Origin: Limosilactobacillus antri DSM 16041
Lineage (GTDB): Bacteria; Bacillota; Bacilli; Lactobacillales; Lactobacillaceae
DNA: 64,000 nucleotides
Assembly (NCBI RefSeq): GCF_000160835.1
Contig: NZ_GG700737.1
Coordinates: forward strand, 1 to 64,000
Direction: 5' to 3'
Part shown: in pieces, positions 14,956-23,562 of the stretch
Layout: the number at the start of each line of letters is the position of its first letter
Position numbering within the stretch: the stretch's first letter is position 1
Program-made: the position numbers and the translations under genes
The notes under the pieces: generated by a model
The model's database searches: none
What the model saw: only the letters and a program-made list of their open reading frames with translations
Told to the model about the DNA's origin: nothing

Positions 14956-16314
14956 ATGAATAAGCAACAAGGGATGAAGAGGAGCCTCAAGAGCCGGCAC
15001 ATCCAGCTGATGGCGCTAGGCGGAACGATCGGGACCGGACTGTTTCTGGGTTCTGGAAAGGCGATTCGGATGGCAGGTCCGGCGATTCTGCTAGCCTACC
15101 TGATTACGGGGATGATCTGTTTTGGAATTATGCGGGCGTTGGGTGAGCTGCTGATGGCCAACCTCAAGTACCGCTCCTTCATGGAAGCCATCCGGGACTA
15201 CCTGGGCAGGCGGGTTAGTTTCATTACCGGCTGGGCGTACTGGGCCTGCTGGCTCGCGCTGGCGATGGCGGAAATCACTGCAATCGGGCTCTACATCCAG
15301 ATCTGGCTGCCGGAGCTTCCCCAGTGGGTGCCGGGCTTGATTACCCTCCTGATCTTTTTATGCCTTAATTTGATCACCGTGAACGTCTTTGGGGAAATCG
15401 AATTCTGGTTTGCCCTGATTAAAATTATTGCGATCCTCGTCTTGATTGCCGTGGGGATTTTTATGATGGTCATCCAGTTCCGCTCCCGGGGCGGTTACGT
15501 GGCGTCACCGGCAAACCTCTTTGCCTATAATGGCTTCTTCGCGACCGGCTGGAAGGGCTTCGTGATGTCCTTTCAAATGGTTGTCTTTGCCTTTGTCGGC
15601 ATCGAGATGGTGGGGGTCACAGCCGCGGAGGCGGAAAACCCGCGGCAGGTGATTCCAAAGGCGATCAACGGTATTCCCATCCGGATCCTGCTCTTTTATA
15701 TCGGTGCGTTGGCGGTAATTATGTGTATTTATCCATGGAACCGCCTGTCACCGACGAACAGTCCCTTCGTGCTGGTCTTTCGTGACGCGGGTTTACGGGG
15801 GGCGGCGAGCCTAGTTAACTTCGTGGTGATTACCGCGGCGGCTTCCGCCTGTAATAGCTCGCTCTACACGACCGGCCGGATGCTGGCGGAGCTGACCTCA
15901 AATGCCCACCGGCCGGCCATCCGCCGTCTTTCCCACCTGTCAAAGAACCAGGTACCGGCCCGGGCCGTGGCCGTTTCGGCAGCGGTGATTGGTCTGGCGG
16001 CGATCCTTAACTTAACGATGCCGGGGGAGGTCTTTACTTTGGTTTCCAGCATCGCGACGACCAGCTTTCTCTTTATCTGGGCGGCGATTATTGGCGCGCA
16101 CTTGCGCTTTATTAAGCTGCACCCGACTGACCGCCGGTTTAAAATGCCGGGTGCGCCGGTGACGGATTGGCTGGTCCTGTTATTCCTCGCCTTCGTGATG
16201 GTCGTGCTCTGCTTTGAAAAGCAGACGCTGATTGCGCTGCTCTTGACCCTGATTTGGTTTGCCGTCCTGGGGGTGGCCTCGCTTAGCCAGCCGTCCCGGA
16301 CGAAAAACGATTAA
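14956..16314 (+). CDS. Amino-acid permease (APC superfamily, AAT family)
   Basis: A 452-residue membrane protein with about 12 transmembrane segments. The N-terminal RSLKSRHIQLMALGGTIGTG with GLFLGSG is the AAT-family signature for substrate and sodium/proton binding in helix 1. FVGIEMVGVTAAEAENP is in the middle of the protein. The substrate cannot be specified from sequence. The start is the ATG at 14956 behind TAGGAGAA. It is monocistronic between its promoter and the terminator at 16322. Confidence 0.93.
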   Translation: MNKQQGMKRSLKSRHIQLMALGGTIGTGLFLGSGKAIRMAGPAILLAYLITGMICFGIMRALGELLMANLKYRSFMEAIRDYLGRRVSFITGWAYWACWLALAMAEITAIGLYIQIWLPELPQWVPGLITLLIFLCLNLITVNVFGEIEFWFALIKIIAILVLIAVGIFMMVIQFRSRGGYVASPANLFAYNGFFATGWKGFVMSFQMVVFAFVGIEMVGVTAAEAENPRQVIPKAINGIPIRILLFYIGALAVIMCIYPWNRLSPTNSPFVLVFRDAGLRGAASLVNFVVITAAASACNSSLYTTGRMLAELTSNAHRPAIRRLSHLSKNQVPARAVAVSAAVIGLAAILNLTMPGEVFTLVSSIATTSFLFIWAAIIGAHLRFIKLHPTDRRFKMPGAPVTDWLVLLFLAFVMVVLCFEKQTLIALLLTLIWFAVLGVASLSQPSRTKND

Positions 16315-16321
16315 AATGACT

Positions 16322-16356
16322 AACCAGCGGTGGATTACGTTGCGCCGCTGGTTTTT
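16322..16356 (+). terminator. Terminator of the permease gene
   Basis: AACCAGCGG pairs with CCGCTGGTT and is followed by TTTAG. Confidence 0.85.
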
Positions 16357-16365
16357 AGTTTAAAA

Positions 16366-16390
16366 ATAAGAAAGACTGGGTCGGTGCCCA
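16366..16390 (-). terminator. Terminator of perR
   Basis: On the minus strand CTGGG-CACCGA-CCCAG is followed by TCTTTCTTATTTTT. It lies a few nucleotides after the perR stop codon. Confidence 0.65.
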
Positions 16391-16394
16391 GCCC

Positions 16395-16856
16395 CTATAA
16401 GGTCTGATTTAAATGAAGCTTGCGCTGGCAGTCGGGACATAAGCCATGAATCTCAATGTTACTACCAGTTACGAGATAATGGGTCTTTTCCCGGGTCATT
16501 GCGGACAGCTCCTTGGTGATTTCAGAAAAGTGTTCGTCAAAGACGTCGGTAATCTTGCCGCAGCTGTCACAGACAACGTGGTAGTGGGGACGGCCAAAGT
16601 AGTCGTAGTGGGTACTGCCATCACCGTTTTTCAGCTCAATGACCAGGTTGTAGTCAACGAAGAGCTTGATGGTGTTGTAGACCGTTGCCATACTGATATT
16701 GTCGACCTGGTCTTTTAAGTCGGCGTAAATCATCTCTACGCTGGGGTGGGTGTGGTGGTTAATGAGGTAGTCCAGAATTGTTTTTCGTTGGGGGGTTAGC
16801 CGAACCTTGTGTTTGCGCAATAGGTCGAGTGCCCGGTCAAATTCAGCTTCCGCCAT
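16395..16856 (-). CDS. perR: Peroxide-sensing repressor PerR (Fur family)
   Basis: A 153-residue Fur-family regulator. The regulatory metal ligands of Bacillus PerR are present at the same numbers: H37, D85, H91, H93 and D104. The structural zinc cysteines are C96-x-x-C99 and C140-x-x-C143. Asp at 85, rather than Glu, supports PerR over Fur. The N-terminal winged helix spans about residues 10-85. GAAAGGAG lies 8 nt before the ATG. The AT-rich promoter contains a TATAAT/ATTATA inverted repeat that could be the autoregulatory operator. Confidence 0.9.
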   Translation of the reverse strand: MAEAEFDRALDLLRKHKVRLTPQRKTILDYLINHHTHPSVEMIYADLKDQVDNISMATVYNTIKLFVDYNLVIELKNGDGSTHYDYFGRPHYHVVCDSCGKITDVFDEHFSEITKELSAMTREKTHYLVTGSNIEIHGLCPDCQRKLHLNQTL

Positions 16857-16886
16857 GAGCAGTTCTCCTTTCTTAATTTAAAATAG

Positions 16887-16929
16887 TTATAATCTATTGA
16901 TATTATACCATTTACAAGGATAGATTCAA
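16887..16929 (-). promoter_or_regulatory. perR promoter with PerR-box-like repeat
   Basis: On the minus strand: -35 TTGAAT, 16-bp spacer, -10 TATAAT. The -10 is one arm of the inverted repeat TATAAT-N8-ATTATA (16888-16907). This resembles a PerR box (TTATAAT-N-ATTATAA) but has a wider centre. Confidence 0.55.
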
Positions 16930-16984
16930 AATATATAATTGATAACTGGCAAATAATAATAGTTCTAAAAAGGGAGTAGATTAG

Positions 16985-18421
16985 ATGGAGAAGAGTATTG
17001 ACCAAAACGGGCGGGCTTACAGTCGTTTTTGGTTCATTTGTACCTTGCTAGTAGGGACCTTTACGATGTCAATCAGCCAGTCATCGCTTTCTACGGCGTA
17101 CCCGACCCTAATGCGGGCCTTTGGCATTTCTGCCGATACCGTTCAGTGGCTGACAACTGGTTTTATGCTGGTGATGTGCGTCAGTATGCCGATTAGCCCC
17201 TGGATGCTGAACAACCTTAACTTTAAAACGATGTTTATCGTTGCGCTGGGGCTGTTTGACGTTGGCTCCCTGATGATTGTCCTGACCCCGGCAAGCTGGG
17301 GAAGCAACGGCTTTTGGTTTATGATGGTTGGCCGGGCACTGGAGGCCTTTGCGGTCGGGGTCCTTTTCCCGTCGTACCAGTCGGTGCTCTTGGAAATTAC
17401 GCCGAAGGACAAACGGGGGACGACCATGGGGATTGCCGGCCTGGTAATGGGGTCAGCCCTTGCCTGCGGTCCGATCGTTTCTGGGATTATTCTGAAATTC
17501 TTTGACTGGAAGAGCTTGTTTGGCTTTTTCATGATCGTAATCACCCTGATTATGGTAATGGCGGGAACCGGTTTGATTAGGGACGTCATGCCCCGGCACA
17601 AAACGGTGCTGGACTGGCTGTCCGTTTTCCTGTCGATCGGTTTGATTGGGATTATGTACGTGGTCAATTTGGCCGCCAAGCAAGACGTCGATTGGGTCCT
17701 CAACGGGGGAATCCTGGCGGTCAGCCTCGCGGCGGTCGCCTGGTTCTGCTACCGGCAGCTGCACCTGGCAGAACCGCTGCTTGAATTGCGGGTCCTCAAG
17801 ACCTTTAATTATGACTTGGCGGTTCTTTTGACCTCCATTTCCTACATTGCCCTGATCGTTACAACGATTATTTTCCCCTTGTACTACCAGGGCGTCTTGC
17901 ACGTCAGCCCCTTTATTTCGGGGATGTCGTTGGTCCCGGGGGCGGTCTTTTTAAGCATCCTCAACCCGCTGTCGGGAAAATTAGCCGATCGGATTGGCTT
18001 TAAACCGACGATGCTGGTGGGCATGGTCATGATTATCTGCGGCTGGCTGGCCGGCTTGCTGCTGCTCAACCGGTTGAGCCTGGTGGCAATGATTTTATGT
18101 GCAATGATTATTGAGGGCGGGAACGCCTTCGTGATGATGCCGGCAGTGACGCTTGGGGCGAACGCCCTTCCCGACGAACTGGTTCCCCACGGGACGGCCG
18201 TGATTACCACGGTTCGCCAGGTCCTGGGTTCTGCCGGGGTGGCCGTAGCGACGATTGTCCTGACGGTTGCTAGTGCCCACGCCCTGAGTGCCGGAAGCAA
18301 GCCGTTGGCAGCGAACCTCCACGGCTACCACTTGGTTTTTGTAATGATGGTGGTAATTGAATTGGTCGGCCTTGGGTTGGCATTGCTCCTTAAAGATAGC
18401 AAACGCCAGGGTGCAAAATAG
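16985..18421 (+). CDS. MFS drug-efflux-type transporter (DHA2, 14-TM)
   Basis: A 478-residue major facilitator protein of the EmrB/QacA type with about 14 transmembrane segments. It has an N-terminal WLTTGFMLVMCVSMPISPW segment, the motif-A-like region around NFKTMF, and motif C (GSALACGPIVSG), which is typical of antiporters. The substrate is unknown. It is transcribed divergently from perR, with 128 bp between the coding starts, so PerR could affect it; this is inference. GGGAG precedes the ATG. Confidence 0.92.
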   Translation: MEKSIDQNGRAYSRFWFICTLLVGTFTMSISQSSLSTAYPTLMRAFGISADTVQWLTTGFMLVMCVSMPISPWMLNNLNFKTMFIVALGLFDVGSLMIVLTPASWGSNGFWFMMVGRALEAFAVGVLFPSYQSVLLEITPKDKRGTTMGIAGLVMGSALACGPIVSGIILKFFDWKSLFGFFMIVITLIMVMAGTGLIRDVMPRHKTVLDWLSVFLSIGLIGIMYVVNLAAKQDVDWVLNGGILAVSLAAVAWFCYRQLHLAEPLLELRVLKTFNYDLAVLLTSISYIALIVTTIIFPLYYQGVLHVSPFISGMSLVPGAVFLSILNPLSGKLADRIGFKPTMLVGMVMIICGWLAGLLLLNRLSLVAMILCAMIIEGGNAFVMMPAVTLGANALPDELVPHGTAVITTVRQVLGSAGVAVATIVLTVASAHALSAGSKPLAANLHGYHLVFVMMVVIELVGLGLALLLKDSKRQGAK

Positions 18422-18448
18422 GCTAAGAACCGTATTTAAATGACAGGG

Positions 18449-18487
18449 GAGTCGTAGCTGGAGCTGAGTCGCCAGCTGCGGCTCTTT
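18449..18487 (+). terminator. Terminator of the MFS gene
   Basis: A 13-bp stem (GAGTCGTAGCTGG with CCAGCTGCGGCTC, including G-U pairs), then TTTACT. Confidence 0.75.
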
Positions 18488-18508
18488 ACTAAAAAGGAGG
18501 GAAGAAAG

Positions 18509-19045
18509 ATGCAAATTAACCGTCCCGCCTGGGCAAACGCTTCCGTTGCCATGCAGGATTACTATGACCATTACTGGGGCTTTCCCGTTCACGACGAGCG
18601 CTTTTTATTTGAAATGCTAAGCCTGGAGGCGTTCCAAGCCGGCCTAAGCTGGGCAACGATTTGGCAGCGGCGCGCCGGCTTTGAACGGGCGTTTCGTGAT
18701 TTTCAAATTGACGAAGTTGCTGCTTTTAATGCCCAGGATGTCGAACGATTGCTGGATGATCCGGAAATTATTCGCAACCGTCGCAAAATTGAGGCGGTGA
18801 TTCACAACGCCCGGGTAATCACGGGACTGCACACCGCTGGGCAGACATTCGATGACTACGTTTGGCACTTTGTCGATTACCAGCCGCAGCGTTTAATCGT
18901 GAAAGCGGGGGAAGCCTTGCCTGCCCAAACGGACCAGTCACGGCAAATTGCCCGTCAGATGAAAAAAGATGGCTTGGCCTTCGTTGGGCCGACCACGGTC
19001 TATTCGTTCATGACGGCGGTCGGCCTGGTAAATGCCCGCCTTTAA
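18509..19045 (+). CDS. tag: DNA-3-methyladenine glycosylase I (zinc ligands missing)
   Basis: Tag removes 3-methyladenine from alkylated DNA. The 178-residue protein keeps the active-site region (E40 and W48 in SLEAFQAGLSW, equivalent to E. coli E38 and W46), ERLLDDPEIIRNRRKI and FVGPTTVYSFMTAVGLVN. The E. coli zinc-snap ligands are absent. Cys4 is Pro6 here, His17 is Tyr19, and the protein ends right after GLVNARL, before the His175/Cys179 tail. The start has AAGGAGGG upstream. It is monocistronic, between the MFS terminator and the metK riboswitch. Confidence 0.93.
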   Translation: MQINRPAWANASVAMQDYYDHYWGFPVHDERFLFEMLSLEAFQAGLSWATIWQRRAGFERAFRDFQIDEVAAFNAQDVERLLDDPEIIRNRRKIEAVIHNARVITGLHTAGQTFDDYVWHFVDYQPQRLIVKAGEALPAQTDQSRQIARQMKKDGLAFVGPTTVYSFMTAVGLVNARL

Positions 19046-19056
19046 TAAATTCTTAA

Positions 19057-19086
19057 TTGATTATTAATGTTATGATGTGATAGTAT
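19057..19086 (+). promoter_or_regulatory. Probable metK promoter
   Basis: -35 TTGATT at 19057-19062, 18-bp spacer, -10 TAGTAT at 19081-19086, placed to start the transcript just before the SMK box. Confidence 0.45.
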
Positions 19087-19106
19087 TGTCTTCGTTATGA
19101 AGCAAA

Positions 19107-19195
19107 TTCCCGATAGGATTCACTTAATTGTGAAGATGCCTTGTAACCGCAACTACAAAACTACTACTAGAGTTTCGACTAGAATATGGGGGAAT
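19107..19195 (+). ncRNA. SAM-III (SMK box) riboswitch of metK
   Basis: The conserved parts of the SMK box are present in order: TTCCCGATAGGAT (anti-Shine-Dalgarno), a short hairpin TCAC/GTGA, AGATGCCTTGTAACCG, and GGGGGAA (the Shine-Dalgarno, 19188-19194). SAM binding should pair TTCCC with GGGGGAA and block translation of metK. Between the SAM-binding core and the Shine-Dalgarno lies an extra segment of about 37 nt (19151-19187) with its own small CTAG...CTAG hairpin. Confidence 0.92.
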
Positions 19196-19203
19196 TAATA
19201 AAG

Positions 19204-20391
19204 ATGACAGAAAAACACCTCTTCACATCAGAATCAGTTTCTGAAGGGCACCCGGATAAGATTGCCGACCAGATCAGCGACGCTATCCTTGACGCACTGC
19301 TGACGGAGGATCCGGACGCGCGGGCGGCCGTTGAAACATCGGTTACGACCGGCTTGGTCCTGGTATTTGGTGAAGTATCCACCAAGGGTTACGTAAACAT
19401 CCAAAAGGTGGTCCGGGACACCATTCGCAAGATTGGCTATACCGATGGCAAGTACGGCTTTGACGCGGACAACTGTGCGGTTATCACCGCCTTAGATGAA
19501 CAGTCACCAGACATTGCCCAGGGGGTTGACGATTCACTGGAAACACGGTCCGGTGATAGTGATCCGCTCGATAAGATTGGTGCCGGTGACCAGGGCTTGA
19601 TGTTCGGTTACGCAACCGACGAAACGCCAGAATACATGCCGTTGACCTTAATGCTCAGCCACAAGCTGATGCAGCGGATTGCTAAGCTCCGTAAGGAAGG
19701 TACAATCTCCTACTTGCGGCCAGATGCCAAGGCTGAAGTAACCGTTGAATACGACGATGCTGGCAAGCCGCTCCGGGTCGACACGGTGGTACTGAGTACC
19801 CAGCATGATCCGGACGTTACGCTGGAACAAATCCGGCACGACGTTAAGGAACAAGTAATCAAGGCGGTGATTCCTGCTGAATTGCTTGACGATCAAACCA
19901 AGTACTTCATTAACCCAACCGGCCGCTTCGTAATCGGTGGCCCGCAGGGGGACGCTGGCTTAACCGGCCGGAAGGTAATTGTTGATACTTATGGCGGGGC
20001 TGCTCACCACGGTGGCGGGGCCTTCTCCGGCAAGGACGCGACGAAGGTCGACCGGTCCGCTAGCTACGCGGCCCGGTACATTGCGAAGAACCTGGTTGCC
20101 GCTGGCTACGCCAAGAAACTGGAGATTCAGGTTGCCTACGCCATTGGGGTAGCGGAACCGGTGTCAATTTCGATTGATACCTTTGGGACCGGTACGAAGA
20201 GTGAGGCAGAACTGATTGCGGCGGTCCGTAAGGTCTTTGACCTGCGGCCGGCCGGAATTATTGAGATGCTGGACCTCAAGCGGCCAATCTACAAGCAGAC
20301 GGCGGCGTATGGCCACTTCGGCCGGACCGACGTTGACCTGCCATGGGAACACCTGGACAAGGTTGCGGAATTAAAACAGATTCTGGGTTAA
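19204..20391 (+). CDS. metK: S-adenosylmethionine synthetase
   Basis: It forms SAM from methionine and ATP in the cytosol. The 395-residue length is typical. Seen are [20 protein letters not shown] at the N terminus (His in GHPDK is catalytic), [12 protein letters not shown] (about residue 120) and the P-loop-like GGGAFSGKD (about 280). The start is the ATG at 19204 following GGGGGAA; an ATG at 19186 is excluded because it lies upstream of the ribosome site. Translation should be repressed by SAM via the SMK box. Confidence 0.98.
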   Translation: MTEKHLFTSESVSEGHPDKIADQISDAILDALLTEDPDARAAVETSVTTGLVLVFGEVSTKGYVNIQKVVRDTIRKIGYTDGKYGFDADNCAVITALDEQSPDIAQGVDDSLETRSGDSDPLDKIGAGDQGLMFGYATDETPEYMPLTLMLSHKLMQRIAKLRKEGTISYLRPDAKAEVTVEYDDAGKPLRVDTVVLSTQHDPDVTLEQIRHDVKEQVIKAVIPAELLDDQTKYFINPTGRFVIGGPQGDAGLTGRKVIVDTYGGAAHHGGGAFSGKDATKVDRSASYAARYIAKNLVAAGYAKKLEIQVAYAIGVAEPVSISIDTFGTGTKSEAELIAAVRKVFDLRPAGIIEMLDLKRPIYKQTAAYGHFGRTDVDLPWEHLDKVAELKQILG

Positions 20392-20404
20392 TTTCATTCC
20401 CTGC

Positions 20405-20433
20405 TTGCAAATTGTCGATGATGAAGTTAGAAT
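20405..20433 (+). promoter_or_regulatory. Promoter of the leuS T-box transcript
   Basis: -35 TTGCAA at 20405-20410, 17-bp spacer, -10 TAGAAT at 20428-20433. Confidence 0.75.
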
Positions 20434-20444
20434 ACAATTAATAT

Positions 20445-20680
20445 TTTGATCGTAACGGAAGTAGTAGCCGGATGGACTGCCGACAGAGACCTGCTGGTGC
20501 TGTGAAGCAGGGACAGCCATCTGGTGAACTCATCCGGTAAGATTGCCGCTGAATGAAGTAGGTGGTGACGTCTGACCGCGTTAAGGCTTAAAGTGCTATG
20601 GAGATCCATAGAAAACGGGTGGTACCGCGGATTAGATTTCGTCTCGGAGAAGTGCAGGCTTCTGCGGGACTTTTTTATTA
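20445..20680 (+). ncRNA. T-box leader (leucine) controlling leuS
   Basis: Stem I has AGTA opposite GAA, closed above by GCCGGATGG/CCATCTGGT. The specifier is CTC (20529-20531), for Leu. The T-box GGGTGGTACCGCG is at 20618-20630, with TGGT matching A73 of tRNA-Leu. The terminator GTCTCGGAGAAG/CTTCTGCGGGAC plus TTTTTT ends at about 20676. Confidence 0.95.
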
Positions 20681-20709
20681 CGATCATGGTAAAGAAAAGG
20701 AGACAGACT

Positions 20710-23130
20710 ATGGCTTACGATCACACAACGATTGAAAAAAAGTGGCAAAAGTTCTGGAAAAAGAACCAAACCTTTAAGGCGGACATTAACAAGGACCAAA
20801 AAAAGTTTTACGCCCTTGATATGTTCCCGTACCCCTCCGGTCAGGGGTTGCACGTCGGCCACCCCGAGGGTTATACCGCGACCGATGTGATGTCCCGGAT
20901 GAAGCGGATGCAGGGCTTCAACGTGCTGCACCCAATGGGCTGGGACGCCTTTGGCCTGCCGGCGGAGCAGTATGCCCTTAAAACGGGTCACAACCCGAAG
21001 AACTTTACCAACAAGAACATTGACCACTTCCGCGATCAAATCCAGGCGCTGGGTTTTTCCTACGATTGGGATCGGGAAATCAACACGACGGATCCGGAAT
21101 ACTACAAGTGGACCCAGTGGATTTTTGAACAGCTCTACAAGAAGGGGCTGGCCTACGAAAGTGAAATCATGGTTAACTGGGCCCCCGACTTTATGGGCGG
21201 AACCGTGGTGGCCAACGAAGAGGTGGAAGACGGCAAGACCAAGCGGGGCGGCTACCCGGTTTACCGGAAGCCGATGAAGCAGTGGGTTCTAAAGATTACC
21301 GCCTATGCCGACCGTCTGATCAAGGACCTCGACCTGGTGGACTGGCCAGAAAGCGTCAAGGAAATGCAGCGGAATTGGATTGGCCGTTCTGAGGGGGCGT
21401 CCGTCTTCTTCCCGGTTGCCGGTGACGAAGAAACGAAGATTGAGGTCTTTACCACCCGGGCCGACACCCTCTTTGGCGCCTCCTACGTAGTCTTGGCACC
21501 GGAGCAGGAGTTGGTTGACCAGCTGACCACGCCGGAACACAAGGAAGCGGTGGCCCAGTACCAGGAAGAGGCTTCCCGCCGTTCAGACTTGGAACGGACC
21601 GATCTGAACAAGGAAAAGACTGGGGTGTTTACCGGGTCCTACGTTATTAATCCGGTGAATGGCGAAAAGCTGCCAATCTGGATTAGCGACTACGTTCTGG
21701 CTTCCTACGGGACCGGATGCGTGATGGCGGTTCCGTCTGGCGACCAGCGAGACTACGACTTTGCCAAGAAGTTTGACCTGCCGATCAAGCCGATTATCGA
21801 GGGCGCTGACCTTTCCGAAGGGGCCTTTGACGGCGACGGCAAGCACATCAACTCTGGCTTCCTGGATGGCCTGAACATCAAGGAGGCCAAGGCGAAGATG
21901 ATTGACTGGCTGGAAGAACACGATGCCGGTCACAAGAAGGTCAACTACCGCCTGCGGGACTGGATCTTCAGCCGGCAACGTTACTGGGGCGAACCAATTC
22001 CAGTCATTCACTGGGATGACGGCACGACCTCGCTGGTTCCAGAAGATGAACTGCCGTTGAAGCTGCCGGATACCGACAATATCGAACCATCGGGAACCGG
22101 TGAAAGTCCGCTGGCAAACGTCGAGGACTGGGTCAACGTCTACGATGAAAACGGCCGTCATGGCCTGCGGGAAACCAATACGATGCCGCAATGGGCTGGT
22201 TCCTCTTGGTACTGGCTCCGCTATACGGACCCGCACAACAGCAAGGAATTTGCTTCTAAGGAGGCTTTAGACTACTGGTCACCGGTTGACCTGTACGTCG
22301 GCGGGGCGGAACACGCCGTCCTTCACCTACTTTACGCCCGTTTCTGGCACAAGGTTCTCTATGACCTGGGCTTAGTGCCGACGAAGGAACCATTTATGAA
22401 GCTGGTTAACCAGGGGATGATTTTGGGGTCCAACCACGAAAAGATGTCGAAGTCCAAGGGCAACGTGGTTAACCCGGACGATATTGTTGATAAGTACGGG
22501 GCCGACACGTTACGGTTGTACGAAATGTTTATGGGGCCGCTGACGGAGTCCGTGCCGTGGGATGAAGAAGGTCTGCACGGTTCCTACAAGTGGATCCAGC
22601 GGGTCTGGCGTTTGCTGATGGATGACAACAACCACCTCCGGGACCGGGTGTCAAACTTCAACGATGGTAAGCTGACCAAGGTTTACAACCAGACCGTCAA
22701 GAAGGTCACGGAAGACCTCGGACGGATGCACTTTAACACGGCGATCTCGCAACTGATGGTCTTTGTCAACGAAGCATACAAGGTTGATGACTTACCAGCT
22801 GAATATATGCAGGGCTTTATCAAGATGATCTCCCCAATTATGCCGCACGTCGCGGAAGAACTGTGGAGCCAGTTTGGGATCAGTGAGACGATCGCTTACC
22901 AGCCGTGGCCAGAGTACGACCCGCAAGCGTTGGTAGAAAATGAAGTTGAGATGATCCTCCAGGTAAACGGCAAGGTCCGGGCGAAGGTCAAGATGGCCAA
23001 GGACACGTCCAAAGAAGAGGCCGAACAGCGGGCTTTGGCCAACGAACACGTTCAACGGTTTACGGCTGGCAAGGACATTAAGAAAGTAATTGTGGTGCCA
23101 AACAAAATTGTAAACATTGTTGCCAAGTAA
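20710..23130 (+). CDS. leuS: Leucyl-tRNA synthetase
   Basis: A class I synthetase of 806 residues, the normal bacterial length. The HIGH motif is HVGHPEGY (about residue 49) and the KMSKS motif is KMSKSKGN (about 578). The editing domain carries [18 protein letters not shown]. The start is the ATG at 20710 after AAGGAG; the longer frame through the T-box terminator is not translated. The C-terminal tRNA-binding domain ends with a typical [14 protein letters not shown]. Confidence 0.98.
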   Translation: MAYDHTTIEKKWQKFWKKNQTFKADINKDQKKFYALDMFPYPSGQGLHVGHPEGYTATDVMSRMKRMQGFNVLHPMGWDAFGLPAEQYALKTGHNPKNFTNKNIDHFRDQIQALGFSYDWDREINTTDPEYYKWTQWIFEQLYKKGLAYESEIMVNWAPDFMGGTVVANEEVEDGKTKRGGYPVYRKPMKQWVLKITAYADRLIKDLDLVDWPESVKEMQRNWIGRSEGASVFFPVAGDEETKIEVFTTRADTLFGASYVVLAPEQELVDQLTTPEHKEAVAQYQEEASRRSDLERTDLNKEKTGVFTGSYVINPVNGEKLPIWISDYVLASYGTGCVMAVPSGDQRDYDFAKKFDLPIKPIIEGADLSEGAFDGDGKHINSGFLDGLNIKEAKAKMIDWLEEHDAGHKKVNYRLRDWIFSRQRYWGEPIPVIHWDDGTTSLVPEDELPLKLPDTDNIEPSGTGESPLANVEDWVNVYDENGRHGLRETNTMPQWAGSSWYWLRYTDPHNSKEFASKEALDYWSPVDLYVGGAEHAVLHLLYARFWHKVLYDLGLVPTKEPFMKLVNQGMILGSNHEKMSKSKGNVVNPDDIVDKYGADTLRLYEMFMGPLTESVPWDEEGLHGSYKWIQRVWRLLMDDNNHLRDRVSNFNDGKLTKVYNQTVKKVTEDLGRMHFNTAISQLMVFVNEAYKVDDLPAEYMQGFIKMISPIMPHVAEELWSQFGISETIAYQPWPEYDPQALVENEVEMILQVNGKVRAKVKMAKDTSKEEAEQRALANEHVQRFTAGKDIKKVIVVPNKIVNIVAK

Positions 23131-23138
23131 ATAGTTTC

Positions 23139-23172
23139 AAAAGGTCCCGTGGATTTTTCCCGGGCCTTTTTA
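23139..23172 (+). terminator. Terminator of leuS
   Basis: AAAGGTCCCG pairs with CGGGCCTTT (one bulged T), then TTTTTATT. Confidence 0.85.
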
Positions 23173-23192
23173 TTCAGAAAGGAACCCTGAAA

Positions 23193-23456
23193 ATGGAAAT
23201 TGTAACTTATCCGGCCGTTTTTACCCCGCGGGATGGGCAAATTCTCGTTGACTTTCCCGATCTTCCGGAGGCCTTTACCCAGGGGAAAACGATGGCGGAG
23301 GCGATGGAGTTTGCTCGGCTGGGGCTGGCAATCACCCTTAACGATAAGCTGGGCCACTTTGAGGCGGCGCCCGCGGCCAGTCCATTGGCGGAAGTGGCCG
23401 CTGCCCACCCGGGAGCAACCGTTCAGGAGGTCCGGGTCGACCTCGACCAGTATTAG
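23193..23456 (+). CDS. HicB-like protein without a HicA partner
   Basis: An 87-residue protein with the HicB partially degraded RNase H fold. The start (YPAVFTPRDGQILVDFPDLPEAFTQ) and TMAEAMEFARLGLAITL match HicB antitoxins. There is no C-terminal DNA-binding extension. HicB normally neutralises a small HicA mRNA interferase encoded next to it; no HicA-like ORF is found on either side. AAAGGAA precedes the ATG. It may be a solitary antitoxin relic or a protein with its own role. Confidence 0.8.
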   Translation: MEIVTYPAVFTPRDGQILVDFPDLPEAFTQGKTMAEAMEFARLGLAITLNDKLGHFEAAPAASPLAEVAAAHPGATVQEVRVDLDQY

Positions 23457-23562
23457 CATTAAGGAAAGCTAAAAAAGGCGAAAAGAAATTGCGCCCCGGT
23501 CTGATTCACGCTAAAATGATTAAGATTGCTTATTTTTGAAGAAGGCAGGAAATTTATGAATC

